From positions 62,001 to 126,000 of the forward strand of contig CACYIK010000011.1 of assembly GCA_902774395.1 (NCBI GenBank): a stretch of 64,000 nt of DNA. Direction: 5' to 3'. The notes beneath the pieces are model-generated. The model saw only the letters and a list, made by a program, of their open reading frames with translations. It had not been told where the DNA came from and ran no database searches. Within the stretch, counting starts at the first letter, position 1, and every line of letters starts with the position of its first letter. Source of the DNA: an uncultured Bacteroidota bacterium (GTDB lineage Bacteria > Bacteroidota > Bacteroidia > Bacteroidales > P3). Position numbers and translations under genes: made by a program. This document shows positions 49,465-58,200 of this stretch, piece after piece.

Positions 49465-51494
49465 TTTAATAAAATTGTCTCTCCGAGGAGGGTGGCGAGG
49501 GCCAGGAGGAGGCACCAGCGCCAGAGGGGTGTGCCGTTGCGGCGGGCGCGAATCTCCTGGTCGAGGGGCTTGGCGCTGTTGCGCATCACGCTGACACCGT
49601 CGAGGTCGTCGACCATGTCGTCGAGGTCGGAACGGCTGTAGAAGGTGAGCTGCGACTCGAGGCGGTTATAGTTGAAAGCCAGGTGCTCGGAGGGGAGTGA
49701 CTGAGTGGCTGAGTGGCTGAGTGGCTGGGTGAGTTGATAGATGCCGGCCTTGGCGAATTCGCCGTGGGGGATGAGGACACTGCGGCTGCCGATACGGCGG
49801 ATATCAGGGATGAATGATGAATGATGAGTGATGAGTGATGAGTGACATTCAACAGTGGATTCGGGGTCGTAGGAGTCTTGGAGGAAGATGGGGTCGTTGC
49901 TGCCGAGGGTGTAGGCGGCGGGGCTGAGGGGACGGCTGTAGAGGGCCATGTTGTAGAGCGTGGGTACGAAGAGGGCCTGGTTGACGAGGTCGGTGTACTC
50001 GGCGGTGAGGGGGGCGGTGAAGAGGTAGAGGTGTCCGGCACCATGGGGTGTGGCGACGAGGAGGTCGCTGCCGTCGGCGAGGGTGATGACGGGTTGCTTC
50101 AGTGCCTGCCCGGCGGCGAGGAGGTAGTGTCCCTGTGTGGTGGGCATCTCCATCTCGTCGTTGCGGCCGCTGAAGACATTGCGGTAGAGGCTGCTGCCGT
50201 AGTCCACGCGCGAGGCTTTGAGGAATTGGCGGCTCCACTTGTCGAGTTGCGGCGCCTGCAGCATGGCGAGCAGGGCGTTGAGCTGTGAGATGTCGCCGTC
50301 GGCCGGCGGGACGACACAGAGGGTGCCTCCCTCTTCGACCCATGAGGCCAGCGCCTGGGCGTCGCCCGAGGGCAGGGCGATGAGTTCGTTGATAATGATA
50401 AAGTTGAGTGATGAGTGATGTGTGAGGAGTGATGAGTATTGGTAGCGGAGGCTGCTGTCGTGGGCGAAGAGTTTTTCTAGGTTGTCGTTGGCCTTGCCCA
50501 CCTGCATCATCTCGATGGGCTGGCCGGCAAGGAGGGTGAAGTGGTAGCTGTCGTCGAAGGTGACGGGGTAGTCGGTGATGTCGACGTGTCCGTCGAGCCA
50601 TCCGGCGCTGTCGATGGTGAAGCGCAGGGAGGCCTTGGCGCTGGCGCCGGCGGGGATGTCGAGGGTCGCCAGGGCACGTTCGCGGCCACCGATGGAGAGC
50701 TTGACAGGCAGTTTCTCTATGTCGTGGCTGCCGCGGTTGCTGATGGTGGCATCGATGGTGACGCTGCCGCCGACGAAGTAGGCGGGGGCGTCGAGGGTGA
50801 TGGTGTCGATGGTGAGGTTGTCGGTGGCGACGCCCTCCAGCGGTACCAGCATGTAATCTAATGTTGAATCAGGAATGAGGAATGATGAAAGATCGGAGAC
50901 CGAGGTCTGAAAGTCGGAGACGAGGTAGGCGTGGCGGTTGGCGGCGCCGCTGTGGTTCATGAAGTCGGCCTGGCGCTGCATCACCTCGCTGAGGCGGCGG
51001 CTGGCGGGACCGATGTGGAGGGTGTCGACAGCATCGAGGAACTCGTCACGGCTGAGCCAGTGGAACTCCGCGCCGTCGAGGTTGTTGGAGAGCAACTGGT
51101 AGCGGTCGCCGGGCTGGTAGGCGGCGGCGATCTCGCGGGCTTTCTGCTTGGCGGTCTCGAGGAGGGTGCCGTCGCTGCCGCCGTTCTCCATACTGAAGGA
51201 GTTGTCGATATAGACGCTCACCACCGTGGCGCCGGAGCGCATCTGCCCCTCTTTGGAGGGCAGCGTGGGCTGGGCGAAGGCCAGGACGAGGAAGAGGATG
51301 GCCAAGCAGCGCAGGAGTAGCACCAGCCAGCGTCGCACTTGACGCACCCTGTGCTTCTCGCTCTGCACCTCCCGCAGCCGCTCTACATTGCTGAAGTAGA
51401 CCTTGCGGTAGCGGCGGAAGTTGAAGAGGTGCACCGCGATGGGGATGGCCAGGGCCAGCAGTCCCCAGAGGAATATGGGATTAGCAAAGATCAT
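49440..51494 (-). CDS. BatA-domain, von Willebrand A-like membrane protein
   Basis: A 684-residue protein with the BatA N-terminal double-helix domain (FANPIFLWGLLALAIPIAVH, LFNFRRYRKVYFSNVERLRE, RWLVLLLRCLAILFLVLAFA) and a VWA-like domain starting VVSVYIDNSFSMENGG, whose DxSxS metal site is intact. A beta-rich middle and a C-terminal helix follow. Relatives occur with MoxR ATPases in Bacteroidota aerotolerance loci, which are not seen here. Four patches derive from short DNA repeats: HSSLITHHSSFI, YSSLLTHHSSLN, QPLSHSATQSL, and FQTSVSDLSSF. It overlaps nth by 14 bp. Confidence 0.85.
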   Translation of the reverse strand: MIFANPIFLWGLLALAIPIAVHLFNFRRYRKVYFSNVERLREVQSEKHRVRQVRRWLVLLLRCLAILFLVLAFAQPTLPSKEGQMRSGATVVSVYIDNSFSMENGGSDGTLLETAKQKAREIAAAYQPGDRYQLLSNNLDGAEFHWLSRDEFLDAVDTLHIGPASRRLSEVMQRQADFMNHSGAANRHAYLVSDFQTSVSDLSSFLIPDSTLDYMLVPLEGVATDNLTIDTITLDAPAYFVGGSVTIDATISNRGSHDIEKLPVKLSIGGRERALATLDIPAGASAKASLRFTIDSAGWLDGHVDITDYPVTFDDSYHFTLLAGQPIEMMQVGKANDNLEKLFAHDSSLRYQYSSLLTHHSSLNFIIINELIALPSGDAQALASWVEEGGTLCVVPPADGDISQLNALLAMLQAPQLDKWSRQFLKASRVDYGSSLYRNVFSGRNDEMEMPTTQGHYLLAAGQALKQPVITLADGSDLLVATPHGAGHLYLFTAPLTAEYTDLVNQALFVPTLYNMALYSRPLSPAAYTLGSNDPIFLQDSYDPESTVECHSSLITHHSSFIPDIRRIGSRSVLIPHGEFAKAGIYQLTQPLSHSATQSLPSEHLAFNYNRLESQLTFYSRSDLDDMVDDLDGVSVMRNSAKPLDQEIRARRNGTPLWRWCLLLALATLLGETILLNLGKPRKA
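49698..49732. repeat. GGCTGAGT array, 8-bp period, inside the BatA-like gene
   Basis: Four units at an exact 8-bp period. On the plus strand each has TGA; the coding minus strand reads ACTCAGCC and is open, giving QPLSHSATQS. Confidence 0.8.
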
Positions 51495-52173
51495 GGTCAG
51501 GTGATGAGTGATGGGTGGTGAGTGATGAGTGGTGAGTGATGAGTGATGAGTGGTGGCGGCAGAGGTCGCTGATGCAGCATGTGTCGCACTTGGGTTTGCG
51601 GGCCTGGCAGACGTAGCGTCCGTGGAGGATGAGCCAGTGGTGGGCTTTGGGGAGGAGTTCGGCGGGGATGTGCTTGACGAGGGTGCGCTCGGTCTCGAGG
51701 GGTGTCTTGGAGTTGCGGGTAAGGCCTATGCGGTTGGCCACGCGAAAGACATGGGTGTCGACGGGCATGGCGGGCAGCTCGAAGACTACGGCGGCGATGA
51801 CGTTGGCGGTCTTGCGGCCCACGCCGGGGAGGCGTTGCAGGTCGCTGAGGTCTGAGGGCACCTGGCCGTCGAAGTCGCTCTGCAGCATGCGGGCCATGGC
51901 GGCGAGATGCTGGCTCTTGCTGTTGGGGTAGGAGACAGAGCGTATGTAGGGGAAGAGGTCGTCGGGCGTAGCCTTCGCCATGGCGGCGGCATCGGGGTAG
52001 GCCTCGAAGAGGGCAGGCGTCACCATGTTCACGCGCTTGTCGGTGCACTGTGCCGACAGTATGACGGCTACCAGCAGCTGGAACGGCGTGCCGTAGTGCA
52101 ACTCCGTCTCCGCCACAGGCATGGCCTGCTCGAAACGTTCGATGACCTGGTTGTATCTGTCCTGTATTCTCAT
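51481..52173 (-). CDS. nth: endonuclease III with repeat-derived C-terminal tail
   Basis: A 230-residue base-excision glycosylase/AP lyase for oxidised pyrimidines. Helix-hairpin-helix LQRLPGVGRKTANVI with the catalytic Lys, catalytic Asp in VDTHVFRVANR, and the four-cysteine cluster CQARKPKCDTCCISDLC. Normal Nth ends at or just after that cluster. Here 24 residues follow (HHSSLITHHSSLTTHHSS plus PDHDLC), encoded by GTGATGA/GTGGTGA 7-bp units at 51501-51554, and the stop lies inside the downstream BatA-like gene. Confidence 0.93.
   Translation of the reverse strand: MRIQDRYNQVIERFEQAMPVAETELHYGTPFQLLVAVILSAQCTDKRVNMVTPALFEAYPDAAAMAKATPDDLFPYIRSVSYPNSKSQHLAAMARMLQSDFDGQVPSDLSDLQRLPGVGRKTANVIAAVVFELPAMPVDTHVFRVANRIGLTRNSKTPLETERTLVKHIPAELLPKAHHWLILHGRYVCQARKPKCDTCCISDLCRHHSSLITHHSSLTTHHSSPDHDLC
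51501..51554. repeat. GAGTGAT array, about 7-bp period, in the 3' end of nth
   Basis: About seven units of GAGTGAT, GGGTGGT or GAGTGGT. The plus strand carries a TGA per unit; the coding minus strand is ATCACTC and open in all frames. Confidence 0.8.
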
Positions 52174-52254
52174 ACTGCTTAACGGCTTTTTTATTTTAAC
52201 GGCGAATATTTCTAATGAAACTAATTGCTGCTACGGGTAATAATTGTAGGCTTA

Positions 52255-52686
52255 TTACGCGAATACAGCTGGCTTCGCCGCTGTTACTCCCCACTTCTTC
52301 TGGCAGGGTACTCTTTCGAATTGTAGTTTTGTGGTTCCGAAATTAATTAAGAGGCCGAGTTCCATGCCAGTCGCCTTTAGATAATTGTAGATTTGCGCAT
52401 AGTGTTCATCAGTAAAAGAGGATACGGCCTTTAGTTCGACGATAATCTTGTTGAAGCAAAAGAAATCAACCCTGAAGTTTTTATCTAAGAGTTGCTCTTT
52501 ATAGTATAGAGGGAATTCTTTCTCTCTCTCGAAATCAATGCCCCTCAATTTGAATTCTTTCTCTAAAGCAGACTGATATATAGGTTCGGTGAATCCGTAG
52601 CCAAGGGTATTGTGAACCTCGATGGCTGCACCAATGATCCTGTAAGATTCCTCCTTGTATATCAGATTATTTTCTGTCATGGTCAT
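52255..52686 (-). CDS. GxxExxY family protein
   Basis: A 143-residue protein with the family motif GFTEPIY (Gly-x-x-Glu-x-x-Tyr, about residues 31-37) and a PD-(D/E)XK-like core (FRVDFFCFNKIIVELKAVSS). The fold suggests a nuclease relative, but the function is unknown. The gene is clearly poorer in GC than its neighbours, which points to recent acquisition. The first ATG gives MTMTENN; the second Met is equally possible. A short hairpin (TGCCTGCCGTTAGGCA) and a 66-bp tandem duplication lie just upstream. Confidence 0.85.
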   Translation of the reverse strand: MTMTENNLIYKEESYRIIGAAIEVHNTLGYGFTEPIYQSALEKEFKLRGIDFEREKEFPLYYKEQLLDKNFRVDFFCFNKIIVELKAVSSFTDEHYAQIYNYLKATGMELGLLINFGTTKLQFERVPCQKKWGVTAAKPAVFA

Positions 52687-52717
52687 TATAAGTTGAGGCG
52701 TGCCTGCCGTTAGGCAG

Positions 52718-52849
52718 ATTTAGCGTCATTAGCCAATCATTTAGTTGCGTAGCATTCGTTAAATATGTTTTATTCGCCGTTGAATTTAGCGTCATTAGCC
52801 AATCATTTAGTTGCGTAGCATTCGTTAAATATGTTTTATTCGCCGTTGA
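52718..52849. repeat. 66-bp perfect tandem duplication
   Basis: Positions 52718-52783 and 52784-52849 are identical copies that hold ATTTAGCGTCATTAGCCAAT and end in TTTTATTCGCCGTTGA. It fills the gap between the GxxExxY gene and the 3' end of the nuclease-like gene (stop at 52870). Perfect identity indicates a recent event. Confidence 0.9.
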
Positions 52850-52869
52850 AAAAGTTGCCGATGAAGAAG

Positions 52870-53937
52870 TTATTCGCTGTCGAGTTCCAGTGACACGAGC
52901 ACGGGGTAGTGGTCGGAGATGTCGGTGTGGATGCGGCGGTAGCTGAGGGTGGTGAACTCTTTGCTGCGGAACACCATGTCGATGCGGAAGCGTGGGAAGC
53001 TGCCGTTGTAGGTGGAGCCGAAGCCGGAGCCCTCGTCACGGTAGGTGTCGTCGAGGTAGTCGGTGATCTGGCTGTAGAGCCACGAGGAGGGTATGTCGTT
53101 CATGTCGCCCGCGAAGATGAGCGGGATACTGCAGTCGCGCACCAGGGGGCAGAGGTGGTTGAGCCACTCCTCTTCGTGCTTGAGGACGGTCTCCTTGCCT
53201 TTGCTGAGTGTGTGACGCGAGGAGGAGTCGAGTTTTCCATGGCGCAGCTGGTCGATGTCCTCGCGCTCGTCGAGGCTGAAGGCGTAGCTGTCCATGTGCA
53301 CGCAGCAGAGGCGGAAGCGGCGGTCGTCTTTCATGAGCTCGACGAGGACTTTCTGCTGGTCAATGCGTTTGACGTAGGTGATGGGGAGCTTGGAGAAGAC
53401 CACGGTGCCGGAGGGTTTGTTCTCGTTGCCGCGAGAGCCGTAGAAGTGGTTGTAGCCCATGACGGTGAGGCTGTCGGTGACGTTCAACCCTTTGACGGCG
53501 ACATACTCCTGCAGGCAGAGGAGGTCGGGCTGCTCTTCACGGACGAGGTTGAGGAAGAGCAGGGCGTTGGTGTCTTTGGGTGTCGACTCGAAGCCGTTGC
53601 CGCCGAAGTTGTGGAGGTTATAGCTGAGGAGGCTGATCAGGTGCGGGTGCTCCTCGCGCGAGGGTACCTCGGAGGTGCCGCCAATCTGGAAGAAGAGGCC
53701 TATGTAGGAGAAGCGTATGAGGATGGTGCCGGCGGAGACGAGGAATTCCCAGCGGCCCATGAAGAGCCATACGAGGGCCAGCACGACGTTGAGCAGCAGC
53801 ATGGGAAGGAAGCCGTAGGCGAGGATGGACGGCAGGATGCTGGAGGAAGGGGCGATGGCGCCGGCAAGGGTAGTGGCTATCAGCCCCAGGGCGGCGATAA
53901 TATTGAATACTAGTAATATAATGCGAAACTTCTTCAT
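52870..53937 (-). CDS. membrane-anchored endonuclease/exonuclease/phosphatase family protein
   Basis: A 355-residue protein with three N-terminal membrane helices (about residues 4-90) and an EEP domain outside. Motifs: LLSYNLHNFGG, DLLCLQEYV with the metal Glu, CVHMDS, IFAGDMNDIPSSW and the C-terminal SDHYPVLVSLE. It cuts phosphodiester or phospholipid substrates; which one is unknown. Such three-helix EEP proteins are common single genes in Bacteroidales. It has its own -7 promoter element. Confidence 0.87.
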   Translation of the reverse strand: MKKFRIILLVFNIIAALGLIATTLAGAIAPSSSILPSILAYGFLPMLLLNVVLALVWLFMGRWEFLVSAGTILIRFSYIGLFFQIGGTSEVPSREEHPHLISLLSYNLHNFGGNGFESTPKDTNALLFLNLVREEQPDLLCLQEYVAVKGLNVTDSLTVMGYNHFYGSRGNENKPSGTVVFSKLPITYVKRIDQQKVLVELMKDDRRFRLCCVHMDSYAFSLDEREDIDQLRHGKLDSSSRHTLSKGKETVLKHEEEWLNHLCPLVRDCSIPLIFAGDMNDIPSSWLYSQITDYLDDTYRDEGSGFGSTYNGSFPRFRIDMVFRSKEFTTLSYRRIHTDISDHYPVLVSLELDSE

Positions 53938-53948
53938 CTTTACAGATG

Positions 53949-53956
53949 CAAAGATA
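53949..53956 (-). promoter_or_regulatory. Bacteroidota -7 element of the EEP gene
   Basis: On the minus strand TATCTTTG followed by CA, 12 bp upstream of the ATG at 53937, so the leader would be only a few bases. Confidence 0.5.
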
Positions 53957-53981
53957 CGAAAAAAGTTTCACTCTTCGCCGT

Positions 53982-54737
53982 TCATTTTATGTTTCTCCAG
54001 AAATCCCAGCTGAGGTCGGCCTGGCGGTGTAGCATCTCGAGGCCGTCCTTGACGATGGCGCCACGCTCGGCAGCCTGGCGGAGGAAAAGGGTGGGGGAGG
54101 GGTTGTAGATGAGGTCGTAAACGAATTGAGAATTGAGAATTGAGAATTGAGAATTGTTTAATTCCAGGGGGGTGCGGTCGGTGTCGGGGTACATGCCGAC
54201 GGGGGTGGCGTTGGTGATTAAAGTGGAGAGTGGAAAGTGGAGAGTGGAGAGCTGGTCGTAGGAGATGGCGTTTGTGTGATGGTCGGGGTGGCGGGAGACG
54301 AAGGTGTGGGGGATGGCTAGTTGCTGCAGCGCATAGGCTACGGCGCGGGCGGCGCCGCCGGTGCCGAGGATGAAAGCCTGAGTGATGGGTGAGGAGTGGT
54401 GAGTGATGAGAGAGGAGAGTGTATCGCGGAAGGCGGGGGCGTCGGTGTTGTGACCGATGAGGCGGTCGTTCTCTACGGTGACGCAGTTGACGGCACCGAC
54501 GGCAGAGGCTACCTCGTCAAGGGCGTCGAGCTGCGGGATGACCTCCTGTTTGTAGGGCACTGTGACGTTGAAGCCCGACAGTCCCTCACGCAAAGCCCAT
54601 TCCTTCAGCCCTTCCACCGAGGGCAACTCGAAGAGCTCGTAGCTGTGGTCCGTCAACCCCAACTCCGCAAACTTGTGAGTGAAATACTCCTGTGACCAGG
54701 AGTGTCCTAGCTTTTTCCCGATGAGCCCGTATTTCAT
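53982..54737 (-). CDS. aroE: shikimate dehydrogenase with three repeat-derived insertions
   Basis: A 251-residue enzyme from the ATG at 54735-54737 (MKYGLIGKKLGHSWSQEYF). It reduces 3-dehydroshikimate with NADPH. The catalytic Lys is in GFNVTVPYKQEV, the Asp in IGHNTDAPAF, the NADPH loop is FILGTGGAARAVAYAL. Three stretches are encoded by 7-bp repeats in open orientation: SSLITHHSSPIT before the NADPH loop, LSTLHFPLSTL, and NNSQFSILNSQF. Catalytic residues are kept. A frame further upstream would run through a terminator and a tRNA and is not used. Confidence 0.92.
   Translation of the reverse strand: MKYGLIGKKLGHSWSQEYFTHKFAELGLTDHSYELFELPSVEGLKEWALREGLSGFNVTVPYKQEVIPQLDALDEVASAVGAVNCVTVENDRLIGHNTDAPAFRDTLSSLITHHSSPITQAFILGTGGAARAVAYALQQLAIPHTFVSRHPDHHTNAISYDQLSTLHFPLSTLITNATPVGMYPDTDRTPLELNNSQFSILNSQFVYDLIYNPSPTLFLRQAAERGAIVKDGLEMLHRQADLSWDFWRNIK
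54123..54156. repeat. GAGAATT array in aroE
   Basis: Four exact 7-bp copies from 54128 with a partial one before. The plus strand has TGA per unit; the coding minus strand reads AATTCTC and encodes SQFSILNSQF. Confidence 0.85.
54222..54250. repeat. AGTGGAG array in aroE
   Basis: Four units (AGTGGAG, AGTGGAA, AGTGGAG, AGTGGAG) at an exact 7-bp period; the coding strand encodes LSTLHFPLSTL. Confidence 0.8.
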
Positions 54738-54757
54738 GGAGCACGCTTTAGTACATA

Positions 54758-54787
54758 TAAAAAAAAGAAGGCCGTTTGACCTTCTCT
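54758..54787 (-). terminator. intrinsic terminator after the tRNA-Leu pair
   Basis: On the minus strand a GAAGG / CCTTC stem with flanking AGA/TCT pairs is followed by eight U. It lies just past the CCA end of the tRNA at 54789 and before aroE. Confidence 0.8.
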
Positions 54788-54788
54788 T

Positions 54789-54873
<85 letters not shown>

Positions 54874-54913
54874 TGGTAGCATTCCATCTCTTGGAATGAA
54901 TCTTTCAGATTTG

Positions 54914-54996
54914 TGCCCAGGACAAGACTTGAACTTGCACCGCCTATGGCGACTACCCCCTCAAAGTAGCGTGTCTACCAATTCCACCACCTGGGC
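54914..54996 (-). tRNA. tRNA-Leu(GAG)
   Basis: On the minus strand it begins GCCCAGGTGGTGGAATTGGT; anticodon stem CTACT/GGTAG with loop TTGAGGG (anticodon GAG), a type II variable arm and GTTCAAGTCT in the T arm. The 3' flank reads CAA and not CCA, so the CCA must be added by the enzyme. It lies about 40 bp upstream of the other tRNA-Leu and shares its promoter. Confidence 0.92.
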
Positions 54997-55074
54997 CTTT
55001 CTAATTGAAAAATGAGAATTGAAAATTGAAAAATATTTCTTTTCTCATCCTTCCTTTTCTCTCGAAAGCGGGTG

Positions 55075-55105
55075 CAAAAGTACAAACATTTTTCGGACTG
55101 GCAAA
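55075..55105 (-). promoter_or_regulatory. complete Bacteroidota promoter of the tRNA-Leu pair
   Basis: On the minus strand, -7 TACTTTTG (55075-55082) followed by CA and -33 TTTG (55102-55105), with a 19-bp spacer, 79 bp upstream of the first tRNA. Stretches of GAAAATTGA units flank it at 55010-55035, 55128-55150 and 55200-55240. Confidence 0.75.
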
Positions 55106-55237
55106 ACTTTTTTTAATGGAAAGAGAAAAATCGAAAATTGAAAATTGACAGTCAGCTTGTTAGGATTGTAAAAAATATTTGTTCCGATGCATTTTTATGC
55201 TGCAATTTTCAATTTTCGATTTCCAATTTTTCGATTT

Positions 55238-58200
55238 TTAGTCGATGTCGTCGGGGTGTGCGGAACGGTTGAAGGAGGTGAGCCACTTGGAGACGTAGTT
55301 GCTGACGTTGCCTACGTGGTAGAAGAAGGTGCCGAGGCCCTCTTTGGATACCTTGCGCTGGTCGAGAGAGAGGGCTTTGATCTGGTCGTCCCATGTGCCC
55401 ACGGAGCTGTAGATGGTGAGGTCCTGCGACGTGAAGTCGTAGTAGAAGAAGTACCAGTGGTCCTTGGCGGCTTCGACATAGAGCTTGAGCTTCTGATTGC
55501 CTTTCTCCATATAGAGCTGAGCCTTGACGTTGACGGTGACACCCAGCGGGGTGCCGCCGACACCCACCAGGCCGACTTTGCCTTCGCACCAGAGACCCAA
55601 CAGTGGGTTGTGCTGCCAGCGGATGTTGTCGAAGAGCAGCATGGAGCGCATGGGCGCGGGTATTTCGGTGAGGACACCCGAGGTGCTGTACATGGCGTAG
55701 ACGGCGCCGCCTTTGTCTGCACCGAGGTGGTGCATGAGGGCGTGGCGCATCTCGGCATTGGTGGTCATGCCCACGGGGGTGAGACGCAGCTCGTTCTTGA
55801 GGTTGGCGGCCAGGGCGCTGACGACGCTGTTGTCCAGGGGGAAGTCGACGCCGAAGACGGTGACGAGTTGGTCGTCCTTGTCGTCGCGGATGCCGAGGGT
55901 GGAGGTGCCGTAGGCGTAGAGTGAGGCCTGCGTTTTGCGGCGAGCAAAGTTCATGGGGCCTTCGCCCTCGATGCGGCAGTCGGTGGTGGAGAGGGTGAGG
56001 AAGGGTGCCACGATGCCGTCGGGGTCGGCGACCTTGGCTTCGGAGCTAATCATATATTCTTTACGGTCGCCGAGGTAGGTGAGCACGCCGTAGGCTTTGA
56101 GGAGCTCGTTGTCGGCCACCTTCTCGTTGGTGAGGAAGGCGGCATGGGGCAGCAGCGTGGTCTTGTCCATGAGGATAGATGCGGTGATGCGGCGACCTTT
56201 CCAGTCGGTAGGATCCTCGGGCACGGTGACATGTACGTGGTCCGGGTCGGTGTAGCCCGAGTAGGCCAGCAGGGCCAGCTGCTCCTGCGGCAGGCAGGGT
56301 TGTATGAGACGCACGCCGCCCTCGAACCAGGGCCAGCGGTGGTTGCCCTCGAGGCGCACCTTGCCGGCGAAGCCGAAGGCCGAGCTGAGGGTGAAGGAAG
56401 CCTCGTCGGCGATGTTGCCGCGGGCCACGGTGATACCGTTCTGCACGGTGATGTCCTCGAAGTGGATCTTCTGCGTCTTCTGCTGGTCGTTGTGGAAGGT
56501 GTAGTCGCCTTTGCCGGTGAAACTGTCGGAGCCTTTGACCTGGAGGTCGGCGGCGGTGATATAGTGGTAGGCGCTGTCGCGGTTGAAGAGGAGCTGCGCC
56601 TTGTGGAGCTCGCGCATCTCGCCACCCTTGCTGACATGCACGGTGTCGGCGCTGGGAACGATGGCGGCGTCGGCCACATGGAGCACATAGGTGCCGGTGC
56701 TCTTGAGTTCGCCGAGGTCATAGGCGTAGATGCTCTTCACGGCGTTGAACGAGAGTTCTTTGCACTTGGGGTCTGTGCTCACGAAGCGTGCGCCCGGCAG
56801 GTCGTCGCCCTTGAGGAGGCGCATACGCACATCCATGGCGTCGAGACCCTCGGAGCTGTTGCGTGTCGAGTTGGACAGCTCGAGTTGCTGGGCCTGCATG
56901 TCCCAGGTGAAGAGGTCGGCATAGGCGCGGTATTTTATCATCTGCAGCTCGGTGGCCGAGGGGCCGCCGTTGCTCTGCAGCTCGGCGCGTTGGCTGTCGT
57001 AGTTGACGCTTGAGCGCACGTTGGTGGCGGTGAAGGCTGTGGTCTTGAAGCGGCGGCTGCGGAGGGTGAAGTTGCTGACTGAGGCATTCATCTCGCGCGG
57101 TGCCAGTGCGAAGTGCTGTGACACGAGGGTACCCTCGTGCACCTCGGCGGTACCGGCGGCGGAGGCGCCCTTGGGCATCAGTGCCACACGGCCGCGCAGC
57201 GCTGTCTCGCCGCGATACATCTTCAGGGCGTTACCTTTCTCCACCGTGGCCACGGCCATGGAGTCCTGATAGGGCAGCCAGTGCAGGTCGGTACGTCCAC
57301 CCGCGATGTCGGGGAAGCCCTGCTCCTCGCGCACGTTGAAGGTGTCGGTGAGGGCCACCGTGGAGTCGGGCAGGAAGAGGAAGTCCTTCGACTTGGCGCG
57401 GGAGGCGAGGTAGTTCAGCTCGCCGCTGCCGCGCAGACCTGAGTGGTCGAGTTTGAGTTTCTTGGTGTAATGACCCTTGCCGCCGTAGGCCGGCAGGCCG
57501 CCGTCGGGTGTCTCGGTGCGGAAGCCCAGGTAGTAGTCCTTCTGCACACGCAGCGGCTCCACGATGTCGGGGAAGATGCCACCGGAGGTCAGTACACCGT
57601 TGAACTGCAGGCTGTCGGTGACGAAGTCGGCTAGGCTGTTGATGGTGAAGGGGTGTAGCGTGTAGTAGAACTTCTCGCGCTTGTACTGTCCCTCCATGAT
57701 ACTCTTCGAGTCGTAGTAGACATAGCTGTTCTCCAGACTCTTGAAGATGGGGTATTCCTTGTTCTTTTTGAGGCCGCTGTGGTTGTCGGGACGGTCGACC
57801 TCGAGGGTGCCGACGAGGTTGCTCAGCGGCGTGCGCACCAGCTGCTCGTACTTGTCGGGGTCTTGGAAGTCGGGCACATAGAACTCCAGACGCTCGATGG
57901 TGGGCATGTTGAAACTGAAGTTTTCGTAGCTGAAGTCGCAGTCCTTGACTTTGAGGATGAACTTGCCCACGTCGATGCGGCCGTTGAAGTGAAGCGCGCG
58001 GTCGCGGCCCACGATGACTTTGCGGCCGGTGAGCGAGTCGGGGTAGACCACCACGGCCTGGCTGTCGGAGACCACGAAGCTCTTCACACCGCGGATGATG
58101 AGCATGTTGTCCTCAAACTTCATGCGGGCATTGGTGCCGCCGGTGGTCGACTCGAGGCTGATGGCGTCGAAGTCGTACTCCTTGTTTTTCGTCGCGGCTT

